DNA of 64,000 nucleotides, from contig CM055907.1 of NCBI GenBank assembly GCA_029582155.1, positions 14,870,974-14,934,973 on the forward strand, read 5' to 3'. Within the stretch, counting starts at the first letter, position 1; every line of letters begins with the position of its first letter. Both the position numbers and the translations under genes were made by a program. Source of the stretch: Panopea generosa (lineage: Eukaryota; Mollusca; Bivalvia; Adapedonta; Hiatellidae). Shown here piece by piece: positions 58,001-64,000 of this stretch. The notes below the pieces were generated by a model. That model ran no database searches. It had not been told where the DNA came from and saw only the letters and a program-made list of their open reading frames with translations.

Positions 58001-59321
58001 TAAAATATCTATAGTTTTACTTTTAAATATTAAAGGAGAAGGCCAGGGAATACAACTGATAATGAAACTAACCAATATGAGATTCCGCTTGCTGGTCCTT
58101 CTGATGCTGTTTATACAGACCTCGAACACGCCGAAGCTGTACATACCAATATATCATCTACTACTAGGTAAAACATTTTTATTTGATGCTTTTATGTGAA
58201 TTATAGCAATTTCTAAGCGAGTATTTTCATTAATTTCATTGTTAAAAATACTGAAATTTCCAGAAGATATTTTCACTGTTTTCATTCAACAAATAAAAAT
58301 TTAAAAAGAGTTTTTTTTCAGTGAAATAGCAATTAAAATTGGCTCATGGATTTTGACATTTTCAAGGCATGTTTAGTCTTTAAACAAGAACATGTTATAT
58401 ATGGCAAATACAGTTTTATTTTGGAGGAAGACCTCACATCGAATCTTGATAGAACCAGCATCCTCGCAAAAGTCACTCGCAAAGCTCTGAGGTGAAAGTT
58501 AAGTGGTCATTAGAGAACAGTGACTTAACCCACTCGGCCACGGAGGACAAAATAAAAAGATAATAACAAACTTTGTTTTTATTGATTCTTTAAAAAAAAT
58601 GTTTACTTTTAAATATTTTAGGAGATTGTCAAGGAATACAAATGGTAATGAAACTAACCAATATGAGATTCCGCTTGCTGGTCCTTCTGAAGCTGTTTAT
58701 ACAAAACTCGAACACGCCAAAGCTGTTCATACCAATATACCAACAACTACTAGGTAACACATTTTAATTTGATGCTTTTTCTATGAATTATAGACATCTC
58801 CGAGCGAGTATTTTCATTAATTTCATTGTTAAAAATACTGAAATTGCCAGAAGGTATTTTCACTGTTTTCATTCATAAAATAAAAATTTAAAGAAAGAGT
58901 TTATTTCAGCGAAATAGCAATTAAATGGGTCATAAACATTGACATTTTCAAGGCATGTTTAGTTTTTCAACATATAACATGTTACACATGACACATCCAG
59001 TTTTAGTTTAGAGGAAAACCTCAAAATGAATCTGGGTAGAACCAATATCCTTCCGCAAGTCACTTGCAAAGCTCAGCGGTGAAAATACTTAAACTACTCT
59101 AACACGAAAGACAAAAAATGAAAAGCACAAACTTGGTTTTATTGATTCTATAAAATATCTATAGTTTTACTTTTTAATATTTTAGGAGAAGGTCAGGCAA
59201 TACAACTGATAATGAAACTAACCAATATGAGATTCCGCTTGCTGATCCTTCTGATGCTGTTTATACAGAACTCGAACACGCCGAAGCTGTTTATACAAAT
59301 GTACAACCAACTACTAAGTAA
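39990..59321 (+). CDS. Gene B: WSC/C-type-lectin-like receptor with ITAM-like tail
   Basis: The model joins 39990-40065, 47807-48004, 48502-48623, 50657-50792, 52130-52465, 54594-54707, 55707-55847, 57524-57605, 58036-58167, 58622-58753 and 59186-59321. All junctions are GT-AG, all phases match, and the total is 1605 bases (534 residues). The layout is: signal peptide 1-25; lectin-like N-half 26-91; WSC domain about 90-177; lectin-like C-half and a second lectin-like N-half 178-289; second C-half 290-327; stalk 328-374; TM about 377-398; three tail repeats of about 44 residues each. Several N-glycosylation sites lie in the ectodomain. WSC and lectin folds suggest carbohydrate binding, and the YxxL motifs suggest phosphotyrosine signalling. 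A role in immune recognition is inference. An additional unseen exon in the 7.7-kb first intron is possible. Confidence 0.75.
42000..42075 (+). repeat. Interspersed repeat fragment (GTTTTACGGCACACCAAC)
   Basis: Shares GTTTTACGGCACACCAAC with 35036-35053 and is preceded by a GAATGAATGAG tract. Short and degenerate. Confidence 0.5.
43385..43545 (-). mobile_element. SINE family 2 relative, inverted
   Basis: The minus strand has a head resembling tRNA (CGTGGTCCAGTGGTAGGGGA, then GGTTCTATCCCCG) and the core ATACTGGTTCTGCCAAGGAAG. Confidence 0.65.
44490..46005 (-). mobile_element. Reverse-transcriptase relic of a non-LTR retrotransposon
   Basis: The minus strand begins at KGQSTVGALYILHPIV, then LYVAYVDLKKCFDIIYRNAL, GIKGKLLCIIRDMYENVKSC, RQREVNSPIVLPLFIED, a stop, IDDIALI, LFADNMIILGKSP, then C-terminal pieces CKRILNVRSNTGSNELGVFL, IIEYWRNVI, YGYTYVFEDNYHVDPKTF, ENYKHLKNEPYLDSLSSSLR and FNDLRKCYIKRYFF. 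The order is that of RT palm and thumb regions. The catalytic xADD motif is FADN, so the second Asp is lost. Several stops and frameshifts confirm that the copy is dead. It lies in intron 1 of gene B, antisense, with a (CT)n tract at its 5' edge. Confidence 0.85.
46010..46062. repeat. (CT)n(TA)n microsatellite
   Basis: About 33 bases of CT repeats run straight into about 18 bases of TA repeats, abutting the 5' end of the reverse-transcriptase relic. Confidence 0.95.
46065..46385. repeat. Tandem duplication, period about 200 bp
   Basis: CAACAACGGAATTTCCGATT, TTTCAGATGCA and TTTGTGAACAACCA each occur twice, near 46081-46160 and 46282-46370. Confidence 0.8.
47807..48004 (+). CDS. Gene B exon 2: C-type-lectin-like N-half
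   Basis: 198 bases, phase 1 to 1. It encodes RPDYFVNSTKATWDTAVSSC, then a Pro/Thr-containing middle, and DEFWLGYILTYNIFQYIG. The TWxxAxxxC and WLG signatures are those of the first half of a C-type-lectin-like domain. NST is a glycosylation site. The acceptor (ACATTTTAAG) has a weak pyrimidine tract; the donor is ATAG|GTATGT. Confidence 0.65.
48502..48623 (+). CDS. Gene B exon 3: WSC domain, first half
   Basis: A GTGCTTTTAG acceptor and an ACCAAG|GTAGCG donor bound 122 bases, phase 1 to 0. It encodes GCAKSNYINS, LSRGLCLWKCEHTRYVGLEK. Together with the preceding QYIG this gives the WSC start (YxGC) and the CxxxC----Y-GLE core. Confidence 0.75.
48810..50405. repeat. (CTAC)n-type tetranucleotide array in intron 3 of gene B
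   Basis: Imperfect CTAC repeats with CCAC, CGAA and CTGC variants over 1.6 kb. Sub-blocks such as TACCGAACTAC recur toward the 3' side. The Thr/Tyr/Leu/Pro frames across it are repeat by-products. Confidence 0.95.
50657..50792 (+). CDS. Gene B exon 4: WSC domain, second half
   Basis: A TTCTCAAAG acceptor and a GAGACAG|GTAATC donor bound 136 bases, phase 0 to 1. It encodes GNYVCYCVYSLLNITEARET, ECKQPCDFDRLFLCGGDNF and VSLYETG. The CxC, CxxPC and CGG signatures complete the WSC domain begun in exon 3. The start is fixed by phase 0 and by continuity of the domain (YVGLEKTK then GNYVCYC). Confidence 0.8.
50793..52129. other. Intron 4 of gene B
   Basis: At 51050-51215 it contains a tRNA-like/SINE-like stretch (B-box-like GTAGGTTCAAAC at 51117) and at 51784-51987 a MITE. 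No further exon was recognised. Confidence 0.5.
51784..51987. mobile_element. MITE, second copy, inverted relative to 9116-9371
   Basis: The ends TTGAACGGAACAACAAAACC and TTAGCTACTCCGTTCAGTA are imperfect inverted repeats. The interior (TATTTTCTCAAAAA, CAAAGCAATTTC, AACAATGACCAAGTCTGTATT) matches the reverse complement of the copy near 9230-9340. It lies 142 bases upstream of exon 5. Confidence 0.65.
52130..52465 (+). CDS. Gene B exon 5: lectin-like C-half plus second lectin-like N-half
   Basis: An ATTTTCTAG acceptor and a TACTG|GTAAGC donor bound 336 bases, phase 1 to 1. The first part (DDECIVYD, FKWFVCDTNGTASFSSLCQ) resembles the end of a C-type-lectin-like domain. The second (NMNEAVKRC, SMLWTSMFRHHVFSKYTG) parallels exon 2 (ATWDTAVSSC, FWLGYILTYNIFQYIG). 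If the donor is not used, the frame stays open to a TAA at 52594-52596, which overlaps an AATAAA (52592-52597). Confidence 0.7.
52466..54593. other. Intron 5 of gene B, with segment duplicated at 63070-63515
   Basis: The part 52550-53030 is homologous to 63070-63515. A canonical AATAAA occurs at 52592 and another near 53393 (GAAATAAAGAAT), either of which could serve a read-through transcript. No other exon was recognised. Confidence 0.5.
54594..54707 (+). CDS. Gene B exon 6: second lectin-like C-half
   Basis: A CGTCACAG acceptor and a CAGAATG|GTAAAA donor bound 114 bases, phase 1 to 1. The translation includes QIVAFVQLNIWNNTAFYWF and NSTERLKSVCQNG, parallel to FKWFVCDTNGTASFSSLCQ in exon 5. 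Equal length, phase and end motif in the paralogous exon at 28997 support the exon. Confidence 0.65.
54818..55112 (-). mobile_element. SINE family 1, inverted
   Basis: The reverse complement carries TAAGTCGGTAACGCGTCTGG and the B-box GGGTTCGAATCTCC, then the body and a TGATTGATTGAACATTTAG (inverted tail) end. It is inserted in intron 6 of gene B and absent from the paralogous gene A intron. Confidence 0.85.
55707..55847 (+). CDS. Gene B exon 7: Thr/Ser/Pro-rich stalk
   Basis: A CACACACAG acceptor and a GCAAAAC|GTATGT donor bound 141 bases, phase 1 to 1. It encodes ETISPTSPPTTAAATRVEQ and a Ser/Thr/Gly-rich continuation ending in NDDNAK, a likely O-glycosylated stalk. It is homologous to 31989-32108. 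Confidence 0.75.
56470..56745 (+). mobile_element. tRNA-derived SINE (family 1)
   Basis: The best A-box of the family is here (GATTAGCTCAGTCGGTTACG, 56479 on), with B-box GAGTTCGAATCC (about 56525), the full body and an ATTCAATCAATCAATTAAT tail. It is in intron 7 of gene B. Confidence 0.85.
57524..57605 (+). CDS. Gene B exon 8: transmembrane helix
   Basis: A long T-rich tract, CAG acceptor and AATAG|GTAAAA donor bound 82 bases, phase 1 to 2. It encodes YIYIVIAVGGLLLIV, then SIIIVVVIV and Arg-Asn-Arg, a single-pass helix with cytoplasmic basic residue. It is nearly identical to 33236-33317. Confidence 0.85.
57855..57980 (-). mobile_element. SINE family 2 fragment before tail exon 1
   Basis: GGAGGAAGACCTCACATTGA, GATAGAACCAGCATCCTCGC and AAGCTCTGAGGTGAA are shared with 38205, 58415 and 59005, each about 60-80 bases upstream of a tail exon. 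Confidence 0.75.
58036..58167 (+). CDS. Gene B exon 9: cytoplasmic tail repeat 1
   Basis: 132 bases, phase 2 to 2 (symmetric). It encodes RRRPGNTTDNETNQYEIPLA, PSDAVYTDLEHAEAVHTNI and TTR. It has YEIP and YTDL motifs, while the second ITAM-like Tyr position is His (HTNI). The acceptor (TATTAAAG) lacks a good pyrimidine tract, so inclusion may be inefficient. Confidence 0.7.
58415..58555 (-). mobile_element. SINE family 2 copy before tail exon 2
   Basis: The minus strand has a Leu/Ser-type tRNA A-box (GTGGCCGAGTGGGTTAAG, about 58541) and the GCTGGTTCTATCAAGATTCG core. It is the most complete of the three copies in this cluster. Confidence 0.75.
58622..58753 (+). CDS. Gene B exon 10: cytoplasmic tail repeat 2
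   Basis: 132 bases, phase 2 to 2. It encodes RRLSRNTNGNETNQYEIPLA, PSEAVYTKLEHAKAVHTNI and PTTTR. Like repeat 1 it has YEIP and a YxxL but HTNI in the final motif. The start-to-start distance is 586 bases from repeat 1 and 564 to repeat 3. Confidence 0.75.
59005..59120 (-). mobile_element. SINE family 2 fragment before tail exon 3
   Basis: GAGGAAAACCTCAAAATGAA, CTGGGTAGAACCAATATCC and AAAGCTCAGCGGTGAAAA. It resembles the gene A copy at 38205 (GGGTAGAACCA, CAGCGGTG) more than those before repeats 1 and 2. Confidence 0.75.
59186..59321 (+). CDS. Gene B exon 11: cytoplasmic tail repeat 3 and stop
   Basis: An ATATTTTAG acceptor opens a phase-2 exon that encodes RRSGNTTDNETNQYEIPLAD, PSDAVYTELEHAEAVYTNV, QPTTK and TAA (59319-59321). 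This copy keeps both Tyr of the YxxL-x6-YxxV pair. Where repeats 1 and 2 read ACTACTAG then a GTAA donor, this one reads ACTACTAAGTAATGG: one extra A creates the stop and no donor is present. Confidence 0.7.
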
Positions 59322-60036
59322 TGGTATTGTTGTAGCAAACAATACGCCTAACGATGATACGGATGACGCATACGACACTATTTATAAGATTAAATCGAGT
59401 ATTCAAGCTAAAGTACATATGAGTGAAAATACTGGAAATGCGTATACTACGTTTAATGACGTTAGTGGCAAAATTTACAACTACACAACGTTAGAAATAG
59501 AACCGGTGGCACTCTTTTTATACGAAGCAATCACATACTGTCAATAATGCTATCCGCGGAGGTGAAAAAGATGTCTGCGTAAACACGTATAGTCATTTGG
59601 ATGGACATATCATTCAGTCTAATAAAGAGAAACAACATTTAAAGGGGGAAACGCCGCAGCAGAGATCCCACAAGGAGAAACTCGTGATATCATCGTTACT
59701 AGTCCTTTATTGATATTTCGGCAACACGAGTTCGTCAATTTCATGTTTTAGCCAAAGTATAAGTAGTCAAATAAGCTCGTTCGAACACACGACCCAAGCG
59801 GTAAAAAGTACGATATGTTGAGAGTCTTAAACCAATCGGTCTATGAGAACCTAGGGGTTAGCGATCTCGCAGTTTATAAGTCAAACTTGCATATCACCGT
59901 TGTCATCCCGTGTAACCTGGTCAAAAGTGGGACAAGATTACACTATTTTATTAGTCTGTATAACGGACCCAGCTCTAGCAATTGGGTCGGTGAAGTAGCA
60001 ACACATTTGAACACGTTGATTGGTCAGTTGCTTTAG
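59322..60036 (+). pseudogene. Tail-like sequence beyond the gene B stop, in shifted frames
   Basis: In the +1 frame from about 59315 the sequence is open to 59545 and reads like receptor tail (SNGIVVANNTPNDDTDDAYD, TIYKI, NAYTTFNDVSGK, YNYTTLEIEP). Near 59505 the plausible frame shifts again, giving KDVCVNTYSHLDGHI (about 59570-59610). At 59815-60036 another frame contains SVYENLG. The density of YxxL/I/F motifs suggests original C-terminal tail cut off by one-base indels, or assembly errors in a functional gene. No other family was recognised. Confidence 0.45.
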
Positions 60037-60334
60037 AGAAAGTTTTAATGGCGTCATAGTATAGTAAGCGTTCAACTGATATAAATTGTGGGACAGGCAT
60101 AACATTCTCTGTTTTTTTTTCCATTGGGGGTTAATAGATTTGATCCTGGAGAGATATCAGGATCTATATATAGACTTTTATTTTATTGGAAGGCGGTATT
60201 TCATAACACATTTGTTCACGTGGATTAACCAGTATTGGTTAAAACATATTTTATTTCCAGTATTTCCAGATAAATAATTACAGTATTCAAAATATAAAGT
60301 ACTAGAATGAAAGAATACCATTCGTATAAAGTTT

Positions 60335-61262
60335 TTCACCAAAAAAGCTTAATATGTACAGTGTAACATAGTGGTGCATTTAGGGATATGATAACACAAC
60401 AGCTTAATATGTACAGTGTAACAAAGTGGTTCATTTAGAGATATGACAACACAATAGCTTAATATGTACAGTGTAACATAGTGGTGCATTTAGGGATATG
60501 ATAACACAATAGCTTAATATGTACAGTGTAACATATTGGTACATTTAGAGATGCGATGACACAATAGCTTAATATGTACGATGTAACATAGTGGTACATT
60601 TAGAGATGCGATAACACAATAGCTTATTATGTACAGTGGTACATTTAGGGATGCAATAACACAATAGCTTAGTATGAACGGTATAACATAGTGGTACATT
60701 TAGGGATGCGATAACACAATAGCTTAATATGTACGGTGTAACATAGTGGTACATTTAGGGATGCGATAGCACAATAGCTTAATATGTACAGTGTAACATA
60801 GTGGTACATTTAGGGATGCGATAACACAATAGCTTAATATGTACGGTGTAACATAGTGGTACATTTAGGGATGCGATAACACAATAGCTTAATATGTTCG
60901 GTGTAACATAGTGGTACATTTAGGGATGCGATAACACAATAGCTTAATATGTACGGTGTAACATAGTGTTACATTTAGGGATGCAATAACACAATAGCTT
61001 AATATGTACGGTGTAACATAGTGGTGCATTTAGGGATGCGATAACACAATAGCTTAATATGTACGGTGTAAAATAGTGGTACATTTAGGGATGCGATAAC
61101 ACAATAGCTTTATATGTACAGTGTAACATAGTATTACATTTAGGGATGCGATAACACAATAGCTTAATATGTACAGTGGTACATTTAGGGATACAATAAC
61201 ACAATAGCTTAATGTGTACAGGGTAACATAGTGGTACATTTACAGATACGATAACACAATGC
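60335..61262. repeat. 55-bp minisatellite, about 17 copies
   Basis: The unit is about 55 bases: AGCTTAATATGTACGGTGTA, ACATAGTGGTACATTTAGGG, ATGCGATAACACAAT. Copies are very similar to one another, more so than in the other arrays, suggesting recent expansion. Some shortened units occur near 60620 and 61160. Confidence 0.95.
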
Positions 61263-61297
61263 TTTTTTGTCACTGAACAAATTTGTAAATAAATCAA

Positions 61298-61298
<1 letters not shown>

Positions 61299-61347
<49 letters not shown>
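61299..61347. repeat. (GA)n microsatellite
   Basis: About 48 bases of perfect GA repeats just after the 55-bp array. Confidence 0.95.
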
Positions 61348-61350
<3 letters not shown>

Positions 61351-62930
61351 CATGCAATATGGGTATTGATGTCTTACTATTTGAATTGTTCAAAAGATAA
61401 CTTATGGGACTTCTGGCGAGGGGATCGGTATATCTGGGTTCATGGTGTATATGTATATATTTGCTTATATTACGTTTACATTATACAATATTGTGTTATA
61501 ACAAATTGCATAAAAATATACAGTGTTAATCTATATAGAAATTGAAATTATATCTTTTATTATAGCTTTCTTACTACAAATATTTTTAACAAGTTTATTG
61601 TATTATTGAGGAGGTTTGAGAAGCTATCATAGCTTTATGGATGCATCCATGAGGATGTACGAGTAAGCATGAGTCAGTGTGAGTGTTACATATATAAAAT
61701 GGATATTGATTTAAATATATGTAACGATTTTTTCAGATCTTACAGTCTTACATAAACTGATTTTTTTTGTTTTTTTATGACTTTTTTGTTCAAGCGTGTT
61801 CAAGAGTGTGTTTATAGACGACAGAATTTGAACTTTATTTGTCAAAAAATATCCGGAAATACTGATATGCTTACTTGTGTTCGTTATGTTGTTTTCTTTT
61901 ATTAAAACAACATGGAAGTATGATAAGATATATATTATACATATATCTATCAATAAAACCAACATTCTGTTCTATTCTAAAATGTCACGTGACTGGTGTT
62001 TTTTTAATCCTGTACATATGCGCGCCTCACCATAACGTATTATACACCAAATTGACCTGACACAAGCTGTCAATCAAACAATTTGATAATCCAATCAGAG
62101 ATGGATATTGGTTGCTACCTGCCATTTTCCTGAGACAAATTAACGGTATCTATGTAAATCATATATTATATTGTTCTCGTACGCATTGTAGTGTAAATCT
62201 CATTGGTCGTCTCGTTCGATATGTTTTTTTTCTACCATAATATGTACTCGTACAATATAATCAAATATTGTATAAACACTGTAAAATAACCTTTAAATAT
62301 CAATCCAGCTGGTAGAAATAAAAAATAAAGTAACAATAGTAAATGTACATTTTAATACAACCATTTATTACATCAAGTACGATAAATCTCTCTAGTTTAC
62401 AAAGATAGAAAATGTACATCAACTAATCGTTTATACAATTAAAAGATAATACAAATTGCTATACATGTACAGAAGTGTCAAATCGTAAAAATAGTTATAT
62501 ACAGAAACATATACGTAGAAAAAAGGAAGTTACGTCACTTTCTGACGTCACGTAGAATGAAAATGCTTTTGTTCGACTTGCATCCCGATATGGTTATGTT
62601 TAGTCATATATTGTTTCATAAAGAAAAAAGATATGAATGTTGTTATTAAATAAAGACATAAATTATGTAGAACTTGTGTTGTAAGTCTAACGCTTGAACC
62701 AGTGTTAGGAATCGGAACAAGAAACAGAACATAATTCGTTTTAAAGTAAATGTATTTCAATATTGCCGCAATAAAACGCATATTTGAATAGTTAAAGGTT
62801 TGTAAAGTTGATATAATATATAATTTTCAAAAATAAATAATGTTTAGTCAATATGGTGGTGGTCAGACACATTGCTCAAATATAGTGAAACCATTCATAC
62901 ATAACTGACTGTCAACGTTAATTCAATATC
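61348..62930. other. Non-coding stretch
   Basis: AT-rich with no recognised exon. Sequence at 62055-62110 (GCTGTCAATCAAAC, CCAATCAGAGATGGATATTGG) resembles 40945-41000 in intron 1 of gene B. Confidence 0.4.
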
Positions 62931-62934
62931 ATTT

Positions 62935-63062
62935 TGAGAGAAAGAAAGAAAACCACATGAATGTCAATGCGATTTTATGCCAATCCATATCCCCTGAAAT
63001 CGACATCAACGTCGAATACTGCGTATCAGATACCCGAGGATTCGGCACCCGATACGAATTAT
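62935..63062 (+). pseudogene. Possible tail-type exon relic
   Basis: In one frame it reads KSTSTSNTAYQIPEDSAPD then TNYVRS, resembling the gene B tail pattern YEIP-x8-Y (here YQIP-x8-Y). A GAATTAT|GTAAGG donor-like site follows at 63063. The frame has a TGA just upstream and no acceptor after it, and the other frames are also open, so the assignment is weak. Confidence 0.2.
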
Positions 63063-63069
63063 GTAAGGT

Positions 63070-63515
63070 CTCACTACACTGTTGAATTTTGTTGTTTGCT
63101 CTATATAAAATAAGGTCTAGGGTTTCCACGGTAATATAGATTCCACATAGATTATTTTAAAATATTTTTTTCATAGCAGAATCTATCCCCACCTCAAAAG
63201 TCACAAATAACTGGTTGGCTGACAAGCTTGTTTGTTTTTAAAAACTGTGCAGTGACACCCCAAGATCGTTTTTAAGTCCACAAATGCTCATAAATACATG
63301 TATAAACATGTATAGTCAATGTTTTAACACCAGATATATCGTATTGCAGTATATGATATGCCAGCTTTTGCTCTACTCATCTGCAGCAAGAAACAACAAC
63401 CACTACGAACCATTTTGAAACACTTTTTTAAGCATAAGAATCATGTTACCTTGGTAAAAAAGGGGCTCAACTGCGTACTGAGACGTATTTACAATAGATG
63501 TCATGCTACACTGGA
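63070..63515 (+). repeat. Duplicate of gene B intron 5 segment (52550-53030)
   Basis: Shared phrases in order are GTTGAATTTTGTT, CTCTATATAAAATAA, ACAAATAACTGGT, AGTGACACCC, CTCTACTCATCTGCAGCAAG and GAACCATTTTGAAA. Divergence is moderate with several indels. This marks another partial copy of the gene B locus, perhaps the start of a further paralog. Confidence 0.8.
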
Positions 63516-64000
63516 TGTTAACGTGGATCACTCAATATCACGGTCTATGATTATTGTTTATTTACCCACAATTAGTTAACATACAATGTTTATTTATGTT
63601 TGCATGTATTAATAGTTTGTATGTGCTGTCTACGGCTACAAAATTCAAATTTATGAATATACTTTACGCCCACTGCCATAAAAACACCATCATAATTTAG
63701 ATTGTTTACAAATACGCAATATAAATCAAATAATATCATATAGACAAATAACAAACGATTATCGAGAGTTTGAGCAAAGCTAATAATGAATCAATAAACT
63801 AGTTATTCAGAAGACTAAATAATAGAAACAAATATTTATTAATTACAAATGATTACACAATTATGTAAACTATGTACAATGATTGTTATTTAATTCTTAT
63901 GTATGCATATCATGCCAGCTTATAAATATTTTTCCAAAGTGTCATCAGATAAATACAAAATTGTTCGTATTCAAAATGTAAATGCATGTATATGTTAATT
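63516..64000. other. Non-coding stretch to window end
   Basis: AT-rich with no recognised feature. Confidence 0.4.

Noticed and set aside
59212..59547. Separate small gene starting at ATG 59212
   Set aside because: Its first 33 codons are the tail exon 3 read in a different frame from repeats 1 and 2. The remainder is better explained as out-of-frame continuation of the gene B tail.

Overview
The window is animal nuclear DNA: AT-rich, with GT-AG introns, tRNA-derived SINEs, decayed non-LTR retrotransposons and long minisatellites. No operons, Shine-Dalgarno sites or long uninterrupted ORFs are present. The style of the SINEs and LINEs and the lectin/WSC receptor architecture suggest a mollusc, most likely a bivalve. 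That assignment is inference.

The main gene runs on the + strand from 39990 to 59321. Eleven exons can be joined from the sequence, and every splice phase agrees, giving 1605 coding bases (534 residues plus stop). The predicted protein is a type I membrane receptor. It has a signal peptide, a C-type-lectin-like fold apparently interrupted by a WSC carbohydrate-binding domain, a second lectin-like module, a Thr/Ser/Pro stalk, one transmembrane helix, and a cytoplasmic tail made of three tandem copies of one 132-base exon. Each tail copy carries Tyr-based signalling-like motifs, and the last has an ITAM-like YTEL-x6-YTNV. Beyond the stop, two further tail-like segments are open in other frames. 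This suggests either recent frameshifts or assembly indels.

Upstream, 28997-38550 holds a paralogous copy of the 3' half of that gene (lectin-like C-half, stalk, TM and tail exons) with no recognisable N-terminal exons. Its homology to the main gene starts exactly where a 4-kb array of 33-base repeats ends. Further upstream, 9400-10419 holds two exons of a D8C (uromodulin/GP2/OIT3-type) domain. They splice in frame, but the first contains two in-frame TAA codons, so this is probably a pseudogene.

The rest is repetitive or featureless. There are minisatellites of about 26 bp (2690-4118), 31 bp (5915-8915), a different 31 bp (12108-14418), 33 bp (24890-28966) and 55 bp (60335-61262), plus CTAC/CTGC arrays (30905-31830, 48810-50405). 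Three SINE families and a TA-flanked MITE pair are present. A LINE at 14865-16010 has its endonuclease region joined to the C-terminal region with the reverse-transcriptase core missing. A second reverse-transcriptase relic lies at 44490-46005, a mariner-like relic at 22462-22850, and two different repeats share a hairpin-CTCTTGTTT end. The cluster reads as a locus of duplicating receptor genes embedded in expanding satellite DNA.
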